Of a stretch of DNA of 6,751 bases, positions 1 through 5,706 are shown in pieces. Made by a program: the position numbers and the translations under genes. Source of the DNA: Caldithrix sp. (GTDB taxonomy: Bacteria > Zhuqueibacterota > Zhuqueibacteria > Oceanimicrobiales > Oceanimicrobiaceae). The DNA lies in NCBI GenBank assembly GCA_004357015.1, contig SMXE01000147.1, forward strand, positions 1 through 6,751, in the 5' to 3' direction. The notes beneath the pieces are model-generated. The model searched no databases. It saw nothing but the letters and a program-made list of their open reading frames with translations, and was not told the origin of the DNA. The first letter of the stretch is position 1; each line of letters starts with the position of its first letter.

Positions 1-48
1 CCCGGGGTCCAAGATCAACATTCCAGGATCACTGACCCCGGGGTTTTT
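1..48 (+). terminator. Intrinsic terminator-like hairpin of an off-window gene
   Basis: A 9-bp perfect GC-rich stem (CCCGGGGTC at 1-9 with GACCCCGGG at 34-42) is followed after one G by TTTTT at 44-48. This is the layout of a rho-independent terminator read on the plus strand. The 24-base loop is longer than usual, and the stem may extend left of the window. It would end a plus-strand gene lying just outside the window. Confidence 0.5.
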
Positions 49-79
49 CGCATCCATTGGTGAAAACTCTGGTTTATTT

Positions 80-112
80 ACGTTCCAGGCATTTTGGAAA
101 TGCCTGGAACGT
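80..112. repeat. Perfect 15-bp palindromic hairpin with CGTTCCAG arms
   Basis: Bases 80-94 (ACGTTCCAGGCATTT) are exactly complementary to 98-112, leaving only a TGG loop. No T-run follows, so a terminator role is unlikely. The outer 8 bp, CGTTCCAG/CTGGAACG, recur in the hairpin at 6593-6617 at the other end of the window. I therefore read both as members of a REP-like dispersed palindrome family. The shared arms are seen directly; family membership is inferred. Confidence 0.6.
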
Positions 113-145
113 TCTTGCATTTAAGCATGCGTCGCCCCTACAATG

Positions 146-178
146 AAAAGGTGACCTTTTTCAAAAAGGTTACCTTTT
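146..178. repeat. Two adjacent AAAAGGTnACCTTTT palindromes forming a long hairpin
   Basis: AAAAGGTGACCTTTT (146-160) and AAAAGGTTACCTTTT (164-178) are each self-complementary around one centre base. They repeat directly with an 18-base step. Together they also form one 16-bp hairpin (146-161 with 163-178) with a single G-T wobble. It could be a dimer-type regulator operator in tandem or another repeat family. No gene starts close downstream (next start at 394), so the operator reading is not favoured. Confidence 0.55.
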
Positions 179-364
179 GGGAGAGGCCACCATCGCTGAT
201 GGGAACAAAATTCCTAACTAAATCCCGGAAAGAAACCACAATCGTAATTCAAATTTGTAATATACATTCCCATTCCCCGAAAACCAAATAGTGCTAAGGA
301 ATTGATTATTAACCACTAATGTGGTCTGCTGTAGTTTGGGTATAGTATTTGCATACCCTAAGTT

Positions 365-393
365 GTCACATGATCAAAAAAAAGGGTGCACTC
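365..393 (+). promoter_or_regulatory. Leader/ribosome-binding segment, copy 1
   Basis: GTCACATGATCAA is followed by an A-rich run into GGG (384-386), seven bases before ATG 394. The segment aligns almost base for base with 559-586 ahead of the next small gene, including the first six coding bases ATGCAA. This alignment is the main reason for choosing ATG 394 over the upstream in-frame ATG at 370, which lies inside the leader. Confidence 0.55.
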
Positions 394-489
394 ATGCAAT
401 CATCCAATAAAAAAAATACGGCTGCTATGTTTTTAACTGCAATTGCGTACTTACTGGTTTTTTTTATCTGGGTATTGGTTTTCATCTAA
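394..489 (+). CDS. Very small single-helix membrane protein (31 aa), unknown function
   Basis: The 31-residue product starts MQSSNKKN, a short lysine-containing head. It is then almost entirely one hydrophobic helix (about residues 9-31) ending at the last residue, which suggests an inner-membrane micropeptide with its N-terminus in the cytoplasm. An in-frame ATG at 370 would add eight residues (39 aa). ATG 394 is preferred because its leader matches that of the gene at 587. The gene lies 97 bases upstream of the second small membrane gene on the same strand and probably shares its transcript. Small helical subunits of respiratory complexes look like this, but nothing specific supports that role. 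The family is not recognised; the case rests on the ribosome site, the clean helix and the duplicated leader. Confidence 0.5.
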   Translation: MQSSNKKNTAAMFLTAIAYLLVFFIWVLVFI

Positions 490-558
490 GGACTTCCATA
501 CAACTCGCTGTTACTGGCTGCCATTTTTCATAAACGGAAAATTAAGAAACAAATAGTC

Positions 559-586
559 GTCACATAATCAAGGAAGGGGTACGCTA
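559..586 (+). promoter_or_regulatory. Leader/ribosome-binding segment, copy 2
   Basis: GTCACATAATCAA is followed by the purine-rich AGGAAGGGG (571-579), a strong Shine-Dalgarno seven bases before ATG 587. It is the counterpart of 365-393 with one base of length difference. Copy 2 has the better anti-SD match, so the second gene may be translated more strongly. Confidence 0.55.
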
Positions 587-784
587 ATGCAACTATATGG
601 AAACACACAGGAAAGTGATTTGCTCGTCCCACAGAGAACTTTCCCAAAGACGAGGATTGAAGTTTTTGAAGATGCAGTCGTCTATGAACCGAAACTCAAC
701 AGCAGGATTAAAGACGATGTAATTCTCGGAGCGTTAGGTTTACTTGGTTTCGGACTGATTATCGGGGTGTTCGCTTTCATGTAA
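587..784 (+). CDS. Small C-tail-anchored membrane protein (65 aa), unknown function
   Basis: Residues 1-44 are polar and soluble-looking, with a mix of acidic and basic residues. Residues 45-65 form one glycine-rich hydrophobic helix (VILGALGLLGFG onward) that ends the protein, so the topology is a single C-terminal anchor. ATG 587 has a strong AGGAAGGGG ribosome site. The gene follows the 31-aa membrane peptide on the same strand. It shares that gene's leader and a GCTGCCATT word about 30 bases after the stop, so the two cassettes may be diverged duplicates although the proteins differ outside the helix. A good terminator follows at 812-851. I do not recognise the family; coding status is fairly likely. 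Confidence 0.6.
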   Translation: MQLYGNTQESDLLVPQRTFPKTRIEVFEDAVVYEPKLNSRIKDDVILGALGLLGFGLIIGVFAFM

Positions 785-811
785 ACGAAGTTCAACATAA
801 ACCCAACTTCT

Positions 812-851
812 AAGCTGCCATTCTTTGTAGGAAATGACAGCTTTTATTTTT
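812..851 (+). terminator. Rho-independent terminator of the small membrane protein unit
   Basis: AAGCTG (812-817) pairs with CAGCTT (838-843), and CATT (819-822) pairs with AATG (833-836) across a single C/A mismatch. The loop is ten bases. The 3' arm runs into TTTTATTTTT (842-851). It lies 28 bases after the stop at 784 and is oriented to end plus-strand transcription. On the minus strand there is no matching T-run, so it does not serve the convergent gene at 894. Confidence 0.7.
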
Positions 852-893
852 GGTCTCGCGAACAAACCATATCAACCAGAAGGACACTTATTC

Positions 894-1529
894 CTACCTA
901 ACCAAATCCGCAGTTTGTTCTGTCAGAAGTTCCGGAATAGTCTGTAAGTCATATATTTTACTTGACCGGTATCCGGCGGCGGTAAGTGCCTCCTCCTGCT
1001 CGCTAAAAACACTGATCAGGTATAGGGTGTTCCGTCTATAAAAGTCAGCGTCATCTTGCGAGTTCGGGATAATGTCTGCGCTCAAGATCATACTGCGTGT
1101 GAGATTTATGAGTTTCGTCAGTGTTTCCTTCTGTGCAGCAACCAATGTAAGTACGGAATCCTTCTGTGCCAACTGTGTTTCAAATCTCTTACGATCTTTC
1201 TCTTGTTGATTCTCGATGTCGGCCACTTTTGATTGGAGACTGACAATCTGTGTCTCATATTGTGAGAGCGCGGCGGCGATCCTAACCTGAGCGTATCCCC
1301 ACCAAACAGGAAAGCCGACACCCATCCCAAACAGGAACAAAATTATGGGCATGAGAATTCGGTTGTGTTCCCATAACCAGATTTTCAAGGAAGCAAATCC
1401 TTTTGAGTCACCACCAGTATCAGTATGGAAAATCCTTTTGAGCATCGCAAGATCAAGCGTTTTATTGCAATGCGGACAGACCTTATGGTCTTTCGATAGT
1501 CGCGTGATACAATGATAGCAGTATATCAT
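894..1529 (-). CDS. Zinc-ribbon, transmembrane and coiled-coil protein of unknown function
   Basis: The 211-residue protein opens with a minimal zinc ribbon: Cys4-x2-Cys7 and Cys18-x2-Cys21 (CYHC, CPHC). One membrane helix follows at about residues 57-79. A long coiled coil rich in Gln, Lys and Glu covers about 85-135, and a helical tail carries no motif I recognise. The layout implies a zinc-binding head on one side of the inner membrane and a coiled-coil domain on the other. The start ATG at 1529 is preceded by GAGGTGA at good spacing, which supports the gene strongly. It stands alone, convergent with the small-protein genes. Such ribbon-plus-helix proteins are often annotated as zinc-ribbon domain proteins with no known job; a scaffold or sensor role is only a guess. 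Confidence 0.8.
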   Translation of the reverse strand: MIYCYHCITRLSKDHKVCPHCNKTLDLAMLKRIFHTDTGGDSKGFASLKIWLWEHNRILMPIILFLFGMGVGFPVWWGYAQVRIAAALSQYETQIVSLQSKVADIENQQEKDRKRFETQLAQKDSVLTLVAAQKETLTKLINLTRSMILSADIIPNSQDDADFYRRNTLYLISVFSEQEEALTAAGYRSSKIYDLQTIPELLTEQTADLVR

Positions 1530-1691
1530 GAAGTCACCTCACTTCCTTGTTAAGCATTGACCTTCAAGGCCTTCGAACGAACTGTTGGGAAGTTAAGAGA
1601 GGCAATCATCATAGTCAAGTAGCTTCAGAGTTGCGATTACCTTATTGCTACTGCGAAAAATGGAGTCTGCACCCTAATCCGGACAAGCCGG

Positions 1692-1757
1692 AAATCCCAA
1701 ATATCAAATAACAAATCCCAGATAAAACTCAAACTGCGAATGACCAATGAACAAAAC
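1692..1757. repeat. Degenerate heptanucleotide tandem repeat
   Basis: Four heptads of the form AAATnnC stand head to tail: AAATCCC (1692-1698), AAATATC (1699-1705), AAATAAC (1706-1712) and AAATCCC (1713-1719). A weaker stretch follows. The period reappears at 1737-1750 as CGAATGA and CCAATGA. The repeat is AT-rich and intergenic. It shares its period of seven, though not its sequence, with the repeats at 4617-4724. Confidence 0.6.
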
Positions 1758-1962
1758 AACAGCTACTATCAAGTGACTTTGTCATTGATGGGCTGAGCAC
1801 GTGGGTTGCAAACTTCCTTCGGGCACGGCCAGGGTTGTCGTCCCCGGTTTCCGCGTTGAGCTGGCGGTTATTGATTTGGGTTGGCCAGTCGCGAATGTTA
1901 TAGGGATAGAATAAGAAAGGTGGGTTCACTCCAACCTGAGGGTTACATTTCATGCAAATGCA

Positions 1963-1995
1963 AGAAACCGACTTTCTACGAGAAAGTCGGTTTCT
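1963..1995 (-). terminator. Perfect 15-bp hairpin, likely terminator of the sigma/anti-sigma unit
   Basis: AGAAACCGACTTTCT (1963-1977) is exactly complementary to 1981-1995, with a three-base ACG loop. It lies 65 bases beyond the stop of the minus-strand anti-sigma gene, where a terminator is expected. Read on the minus strand, the stem ends in GGTTTCT followed by TGCATTTG. The T-run is therefore weak, and the element may act partly as an RNA 3'-end stabiliser. Confidence 0.5.
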
Positions 1996-2060
1996 GAGTG
2001 GATGTCTTGCGTTCTCTTCAACCTCAACCGCTGCAGCCGATCGCTGTGCAACGCAATATC

Positions 2061-2906
2061 CTAACCCTTCGTTACCACACCCAATAGATACATATCGCCG
2101 GTGGGCTGCGGCGAGCCGCCCTTGGGCTCCAATGTCACAGCAAACGCGGTGAGTGCAGCGCTGTCAGAGAGCGTTGCAATGGCAGAACTGCCCTTACCCT
2201 GTTCGTCCAAAGAAAAGACGCCGGCATCGACGGGTTGCGTGCCGCGCAGCATCCAGAGCTGGTACTCTTTGCCAGAGGGCGGCTGGGGTAGATCAAAAGC
2301 GTAGAACATAGCCTTGCTCTGCAGCGGATCCCAATAAACCACGCCTTGCGACGAGGGTGAAACATCTAATCCATCCAGGTTCACGATGCGAATGTTCGGC
2401 GAATTGACCACGTTTAGAATCCGTCTTTGTCTGTCTAATTCGCTCTGCAACCCTTCTACAAGTTGCGCGCCGATCACGACCTGGTTTTCCAGCAGAGCGA
2501 CCCGTTTCTTCAGTGACTGGGTGTAGACGCCAAACCCAATGATGCTCAAAACCATGGCAAATGAGAGCGCCCAGGTAGCGCGCATCCATCTCTGCTTTGC
2601 CTCTTCCACAAGTTTTTTCGAAGCCCTTGCCACACCTTCTTTCAGTTCGGACACCACCGCGGGTGCAGCATATTCCTCGGTCGAGACCGCCGTGAGGATT
2701 CGTTGCTTCAATTCGGCCGGCGGCTTCTCTCCTGGCACAGAAAATGGCATGGACTGAACCACCAAACGCATCTCGGTCAGAATCTCCTGACACTCATGAC
2801 AACCCTGGTCCAGATGCGATTCCAGCGCTTGCTGCTCGTCCTGTTCCAGTGCGCCGAGACAATAAGCAGCTATCGAATCTTTTAGTTTGTCGTGGTTCTC
2901 AGTCAT
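2061..2906 (-). CDS. rskA: RskA-type membrane anti-sigma factor
   Basis: The protein should hold the neighbouring ECF sigma factor inactive at the inner membrane and release it on proteolysis. From ATG 2906 it has 281 residues. A zinc-binding anti-sigma head (about 5-50) carries His31, Cys36 and Cys39 in an H-x4-C-x2-C arrangement. One membrane helix spans about 111-128 and a short coiled coil about 130-165. A C-terminal RskA/anti-sigma-K domain (about 175-281) contains YQLWMLRG, DAGVF and FAVTLEPKGGSPQPTG, all typical of that family. The frame also opens at a TTG (2921) overlapping the sigma stop. ATG 2906 is preferred because GGATGA lies seven bases upstream and the gap to the sigma gene is then only seven bases. 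Order and spacing show cotranscription with the sigma gene. Identification is confident; the inducing signal is unknown. Confidence 0.9.
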   Translation of the reverse strand: MTENHDKLKDSIAAYCLGALEQDEQQALESHLDQGCHECQEILTEMRLVVQSMPFSVPGEKPPAELKQRILTAVSTEEYAAPAVVSELKEGVARASKKLVEEAKQRWMRATWALSFAMVLSIIGFGVYTQSLKKRVALLENQVVIGAQLVEGLQSELDRQRRILNVVNSPNIRIVNLDGLDVSPSSQGVVYWDPLQSKAMFYAFDLPQPPSGKEYQLWMLRGTQPVDAGVFSLDEQGKGSSAIATLSDSAALTAFAVTLEPKGGSPQPTGDMYLLGVVTKG

Positions 2907-2913
2907 AGGTTGT

Positions 2914-3474
2914 TCATCCAAAATTCATCTGGTTGCGCAGCTTCTGCATGCCCATCCGAACGCGTGTCTTTATCGTCCCCAGGGGAACGTTCAGCGTTCG
3001 CGAGATTTCCGACTGACTCAATCCTTCAAAATATGCGAGCTCGATGGCAATACGTTGCTCGTCCGGCAGCAGTTGCAATGCCCTGCTCATATTTTCTTCC
3101 ATCTCACGCTGCTGCACATTTGCCATCGGGTCCTCAGAGTGATCCGCCACGTGTTGCAGCACATCTTCATTGATGGCTGTGGACCGTTTTGCCCGCGCCA
3201 TCTTCGCCCGCAGTTTGTCGATACAGCGGTTACGGCACAAAACCGTAAGCCAGGGGCCGGCATCGGTGCGTTGAAGGTCAAATTTGCGCGCATTTTGCCA
3301 CAAGTATAGAAACAGCTCCTGAATGACGTCCTCGGCCAGGCTCTGCTCCTTCAGGATATGCCTGGCTAAGCCAAAAAGACGCTCAGAGTATCTGTCATAG
3401 AGCGCAGACAAAGCCGACGTCTGTTTGTCCGCCATTTGTGCAAATAGTTGAGAATCTGTGACTTTCCCGGTCAC
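2914..3474 (-). CDS. ECF RNA polymerase sigma factor, SigK-like
   Basis: An extracytoplasmic-function sigma-70 factor directing RNA polymerase to a small regulon. From GTG 3474 it has 186 residues. Region 2 spans about 23-95, with SALYDRYSERLF, EDVIQELFLYLW and WLTVLCRNRCIDKLR. Region 4 spans about 132-184, with LLPDEQRIAIELAYFEGLSQ and the helix-turn-helix EISRTLNVPLGTIKTRV. The frame is open back to 3645. The extra 57 residues overlap the end of the acetamidase gene and resemble no sigma N-terminus, whereas VTDSQLFAQM right after GTG 3474 is a typical ECF beginning. AGAG lies eight bases ahead of this GTG; ribosome-site support is modest. The RskA-type anti-sigma gene starts seven bases after its stop, so the pair is a regulatory switch and may autoregulate. 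No promoter box could be placed in 3475-3589. Confidence 0.9.
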   Translation of the reverse strand: MTGKVTDSQLFAQMADKQTSALSALYDRYSERLFGLARHILKEQSLAEDVIQELFLYLWQNARKFDLQRTDAGPWLTVLCRNRCIDKLRAKMARAKRSTAINEDVLQHVADHSEDPMANVQQREMEENMSRALQLLPDEQRIAIELAYFEGLSQSEISRTLNVPLGTIKTRVRMGMQKLRNQMNFG

Positions 3475-3589
3475 GCGATGCACTCTAGCAATTGCCAATG
3501 TGTTTTGACTCCGTTTGCTGCGGTACTTGAACTGCTGAAAGTACGAAGCCCGCAGGCGATCGGATGGGTCACTAAGGCCACTGGCATGA

Positions 3590-4591
3590 TCAGATGCCCA
3601 GAATCTCTTTGGAGATTTGCATCGTAACCAGCACATGCGGCACATCCACGACCTCGGCGATTTTCAGATTGGCCGCCAGCGAGCACAGCACGTACGCCTC
3701 GGTGCGTTCCAGGCCGTGCACCGCCGTCAGGTAATCCACCATGTAGCGGGTGGCTTTCTTTGCGGCCTCATCGAGGGTGGTGGCAAATGCAGTCACTGCG
3801 TAGGTGTCGTCGGTTTCATACTGCGGCTCTGCCATCTTGTGGCCGCCTTTGATGACGTCCACCTGGTAGACGATGCGCATGGGCGCCTCGATGGCGGTGC
3901 CGCAGACCTCGCCCTGGCCCTGCGCCGCGTGCGTGTCCCCGATGGAAAAAAGCGCTCCAGCCACAAAGACCGGAAAATAGACCGTGGTGCCTGCCACCAG
4001 ATTGGGATCGTCCATGTTGCCGCCGTTGGCGCGCGGCGGGATGGTGGAGAGCATCTCGTCCGTGGCCGGTGCCACACCCATGACGCCGGCGAACGGCCGC
4101 AGCGGAATGGTGATCTTGTCGTTGAACTTGACGGATTTCTTGTCCTGGCTGAGATCGAACGTTTTCAGATACGGCTCGGTGAACTCGTCTGCCAGCCAGC
4201 CAAAACCGGGAAAGACACCGGCCCAGCCCCAGTCGCCGATTTCGATCTCATGCAGCTTGACTGCCAGCACATCGCCGGGCTCAGCGCCTTCAACGTAAAC
4301 CGGTCCGGTCAAGGGATGAATCGGTTCAAATTTGACATTCGGAACATCCGCTGCCGTGGAATTGATGTCTAATTGCCGGTCAGAAGCCTCTTCGGTCTTG
4401 GCCTCGATAATCGCACCAGATGGCACAGTTAGAACTGGCGGAATCGCGCTGCTGAATTTGTTGTGCGTTTGTTCCTGAGTCAGAAAGTATTCAGGTTCCG
4501 GCGGCTTCTCTGACGTCCCGGTTTCGATTTCCACTTCGCATGCGGTAACCAGGACAATGGACACGCACAGTATGAACCATAAGTGTTTCAT
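3590..4591 (-). CDS. Acetamidase/formamidase family protein, predicted lipoprotein
   Basis: The family hydrolyses short amides such as formamide and acetamide to ammonia and the acid. The 333-residue product starts with a lipoprotein signal: MKHLWF, a hydrophobic core, then the lipobox VTAC with Cys18. Residues 20-40 are a linker. From about 41 to 330 it follows the FmdA/AmdA fold, including HNKFSSAIPP (43-52), GDVLAV (106-111), GWLADEF (131-137), GGNMD (190-194), GDTHAAQGQGEVCGTAIE (218-235) and a C-terminal segment with EAYVLCSLAANLKIAEVVD (298-316). From memory the core motif normally reads HAAQGDGE, so Gln226 may replace an Asp and activity is uncertain. GGGAGGGAG upstream of ATG 4591 is a strong ribosome site. 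Surface or periplasmic placement is unusual for a family usually cytoplasmic. The sigma/anti-sigma pair lies 115 bases downstream on the same strand. Confidence 0.88.
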   Translation of the reverse strand: MKHLWFILCVSIVLVTACEVEIETGTSEKPPEPEYFLTQEQTHNKFSSAIPPVLTVPSGAIIEAKTEEASDRQLDINSTAADVPNVKFEPIHPLTGPVYVEGAEPGDVLAVKLHEIEIGDWGWAGVFPGFGWLADEFTEPYLKTFDLSQDKKSVKFNDKITIPLRPFAGVMGVAPATDEMLSTIPPRANGGNMDDPNLVAGTTVYFPVFVAGALFSIGDTHAAQGQGEVCGTAIEAPMRIVYQVDVIKGGHKMAEPQYETDDTYAVTAFATTLDEAAKKATRYMVDYLTAVHGLERTEAYVLCSLAANLKIAEVVDVPHVLVTMQISKEILGI

Positions 4592-4616
4592 TTTTCTCCC
4601 TCCCGTTGACGGCGCT

Positions 4617-4724
4617 CGTTATTCGTTATTCGTTATTGGAAAATATGAATTCGGAATTCGGATCTCAATTATTGCTCGCGCCACCATCGCTTTCCGTTTC
4701 CCGCTCTCCGGTTTCCGGCTTCCG
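4617..4724. repeat. Three heptanucleotide repeat tracts in one intergenic gap
   Basis: CGTTATT occurs three times in a row (4617-4637) and AATTCGG twice (4648-4661). On the minus strand five heptads close to CGGAAAC (CGGAAGC, CGGAAAC, CGGAGAG, CGGGAAA, CGGAAAG) fill 4688-4724. The sequences differ but each unit is seven bases long. The cluster lies just upstream of the acetamidase start and beyond the end of the TonB-like gene, so it may overlap that promoter. Period-7 repeats called STRR sequences are known from cyanobacteria; kinship to those is not implied. Confidence 0.65.
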
Positions 4725-4799
4725 AAATGAGAGCAAATATACAAACATTCGCGCCAAAGAGTCAATGAATAGCAGGTCTTCAAAGAGTCTTAATCCTTA

Positions 4800-5432
4800 T
4801 CAATGCAAGCGAAAAACGAGTGGAATCCTGACCCAGACCTCCACTGGTTCGCCGCGCTGGGTTGCAGGCTTCCAACGCACGCTCCTGATGGCCTTGACGG
4901 CTGCCTGGTCAAGTTGGTCGAACCCGGCGGACTCAACAATCTCCGTTGCTACCACGCGACCGTTCACTCCGACTAACACGTCAACCACGACTGTCCCTGT
5001 CAGGCCGAGCCTTCGCGCCATCCGCGGATAAACCAAATTTTTCTCTATCGCCGCTAACCCACCAACAGGTACTGGCCTTGCCTGATCAGCAATAAATATG
5101 TATGTATCTTGCTCGTCTTTTTCCGGCAAGGCAGGAATGTCTTGGTTGATATCGATGAAATTTTGGTAGAGCGTCTCGTATTGCGGCAGCTCGTTTTCAG
5201 GAACCGGAACAGGCACGGTGGGTATTGGTGGCGCAAGCGGCCTCTTAGGTTGCTCCGTTTTGGGCGGCGGCAGCGCTTCCAATGGCGGCTGAGCTGCTTC
5301 AACTGGCGTGACTTCAACACTGAAATGCCGAAATACCGTGAAAATAAATAAACACACCAACAAGGAGCCGACCAACCCCAATTCGAAGGACTTTTTGTAG
5401 TTGTAGTCCCTAGCACTGCTCTTCTTTTCCAT
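4800..5432 (-). CDS. TonB-like energy transducer protein
   Basis: TonB links the proton-motive force at the inner membrane to outer-membrane receptors through ExbB/ExbD. This 210-residue protein has a basic cytoplasmic N-terminus and one membrane helix (about 17-36). A proline-rich periplasmic stretch (about 44-83) is followed by a C-terminal TonB domain (about 122-210). Typical features are NLVYPRMARRLGLTGTVVV (132-150), the turn GVNGRV (155-160), VESAGFDQLDQAAVKAIR (166-183), W187 and the final VRIPLVFRL. AGGAGGTG lies just before ATG 5432. It is last in the order sigma factor, 73-aa membrane protein, TonB, with a 52-base gap, so cotranscription is likely. exbB, exbD and a receptor are absent from the window. 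Family assignment is firm; which receptor it serves is unknown. Confidence 0.9.
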   Translation of the reverse strand: MEKKSSARDYNYKKSFELGLVGSLLVCLFIFTVFRHFSVEVTPVEAAQPPLEALPPPKTEQPKRPLAPPIPTVPVPVPENELPQYETLYQNFIDINQDIPALPEKDEQDTYIFIADQARPVPVGGLAAIEKNLVYPRMARRLGLTGTVVVDVLVGVNGRVVATEIVESAGFDQLDQAAVKAIRSVRWKPATQRGEPVEVWVRIPLVFRLH

Positions 5433-5484
5433 GATGCACCTCCTGTTTGGATATTAGGATTATGCCAAAACAGCAATTCAGAAA

Positions 5485-5706
5485 TTACTTGAGCAGCAAC
5501 ATCGCCAACACACCCAGAAAAATCAAAATGATCGATGCCAGGACCCAGGTCCATGTGGGCAGGCTCAAGAATCCCCAGTGCTGCCGGCGCTCTCTTTTCG
5601 CTTTGACAATCTTTAACCACGTTTGATGTCGCAGTCTGGTTAGATCTTCTTCCGGCAATCTCCCGTTGTGCAAAATCTCCTCAATTTCATGCAGATGTTT
5701 TTTCAT
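5485..5706 (-). CDS. Small membrane protein, candidate minimal anti-sigma factor
   Basis: The 73-residue product has a charged helical cytoplasmic part (1-44; HEIEEILHNGRLPEEDLTRL and a basic run KAKRERR) and one C-terminal membrane helix (about 51-72) ending LLLK. Its reading frame overlaps the last 20 bases of the upstream ECF sigma gene, the classic place for an anti-sigma factor and a hint of translational coupling. GAGGAAA ahead of ATG 5706 is a good ribosome site. It has no H-x3-C-x2-C zinc motif and no periplasmic sensor domain, so it would be a very reduced anti-sigma, or a membrane partner of the TonB-like protein encoded next. The family is not recognised by sequence; the anti-sigma call is inferred from position and topology. 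Confidence 0.7.
   Translation of the reverse strand: MKKHLHEIEEILHNGRLPEEDLTRLRHQTWLKIVKAKRERRQHWGFLSLPTWTWVLASIILIFLGVLAMLLLK

Larger units (their letters stand above)
1..393. other. Gene-free stretch rich in palindromes
   Basis: No convincing gene is seen before 394. The stretch holds the terminator-like hairpin (1-48), the CGTTCCAG hairpin (80-112) and the double palindrome (146-178). It also holds a short GGGTAT/ATACCC inverted repeat at 338-343 and 353-358, just upstream of the first small gene. An open frame at 94-291 runs through two palindromes and lacks a ribosome site, so it is not called. The promoter of the small-protein genes is probably between 300 and 365, but no box is clear enough to place. 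Confidence 0.5.
1530..2060. other. Gene-free stretch with heptamer repeat and hairpin
   Basis: These 531 bases lie between two minus-strand genes. They contain the start region of the zinc-ribbon gene, the period-7 repeat (1692-1757) and the 15-bp hairpin (1963-1995). A GC-richer piece (about 1795-1900) stays open in more than one frame but has no credible start or ribosome site. An open frame on the minus strand (1729-1953) runs through the heptamer repeat and has no Shine-Dalgarno, so it is not called. The GC-rich piece could be a gene relic. Confidence 0.5.

Noticed and set aside
94..291. Open frame of 65 codons on the plus strand
   Set aside because: It runs through the hairpin at 80-112 and the double palindrome at 146-178, has no Shine-Dalgarno, and its composition is not protein-like.
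1729..1953. Open frame of 74 codons on the minus strand
   Set aside because: It ends inside the heptamer repeat and has no ribosome site before its ATG. It is kept only as a possible relic in the findings.
2293..2793. Minus-strand open frame of 166 codons
   Set aside because: It is an alternative frame within the anti-sigma gene, whose own frame has clear domain matches.
3583..3598. Small hairpin GGCAT/ATGCC at the acetamidase stop
   Set aside because: Only five strong pairs and no T-run, so it is too weak to call a terminator.
3617..4372. Long plus-strand open frame of 251 codons
   Set aside because: It is the antisense shadow of the acetamidase gene and is rich in His, Arg and Gly, as expected from an opposite-strand reading.
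4755..4789. Direct repeat CAAAGAGTC at 4755-4763 and 4781-4789
   Set aside because: Nine bases repeated once with no symmetry or flanking element; chance is an adequate explanation.
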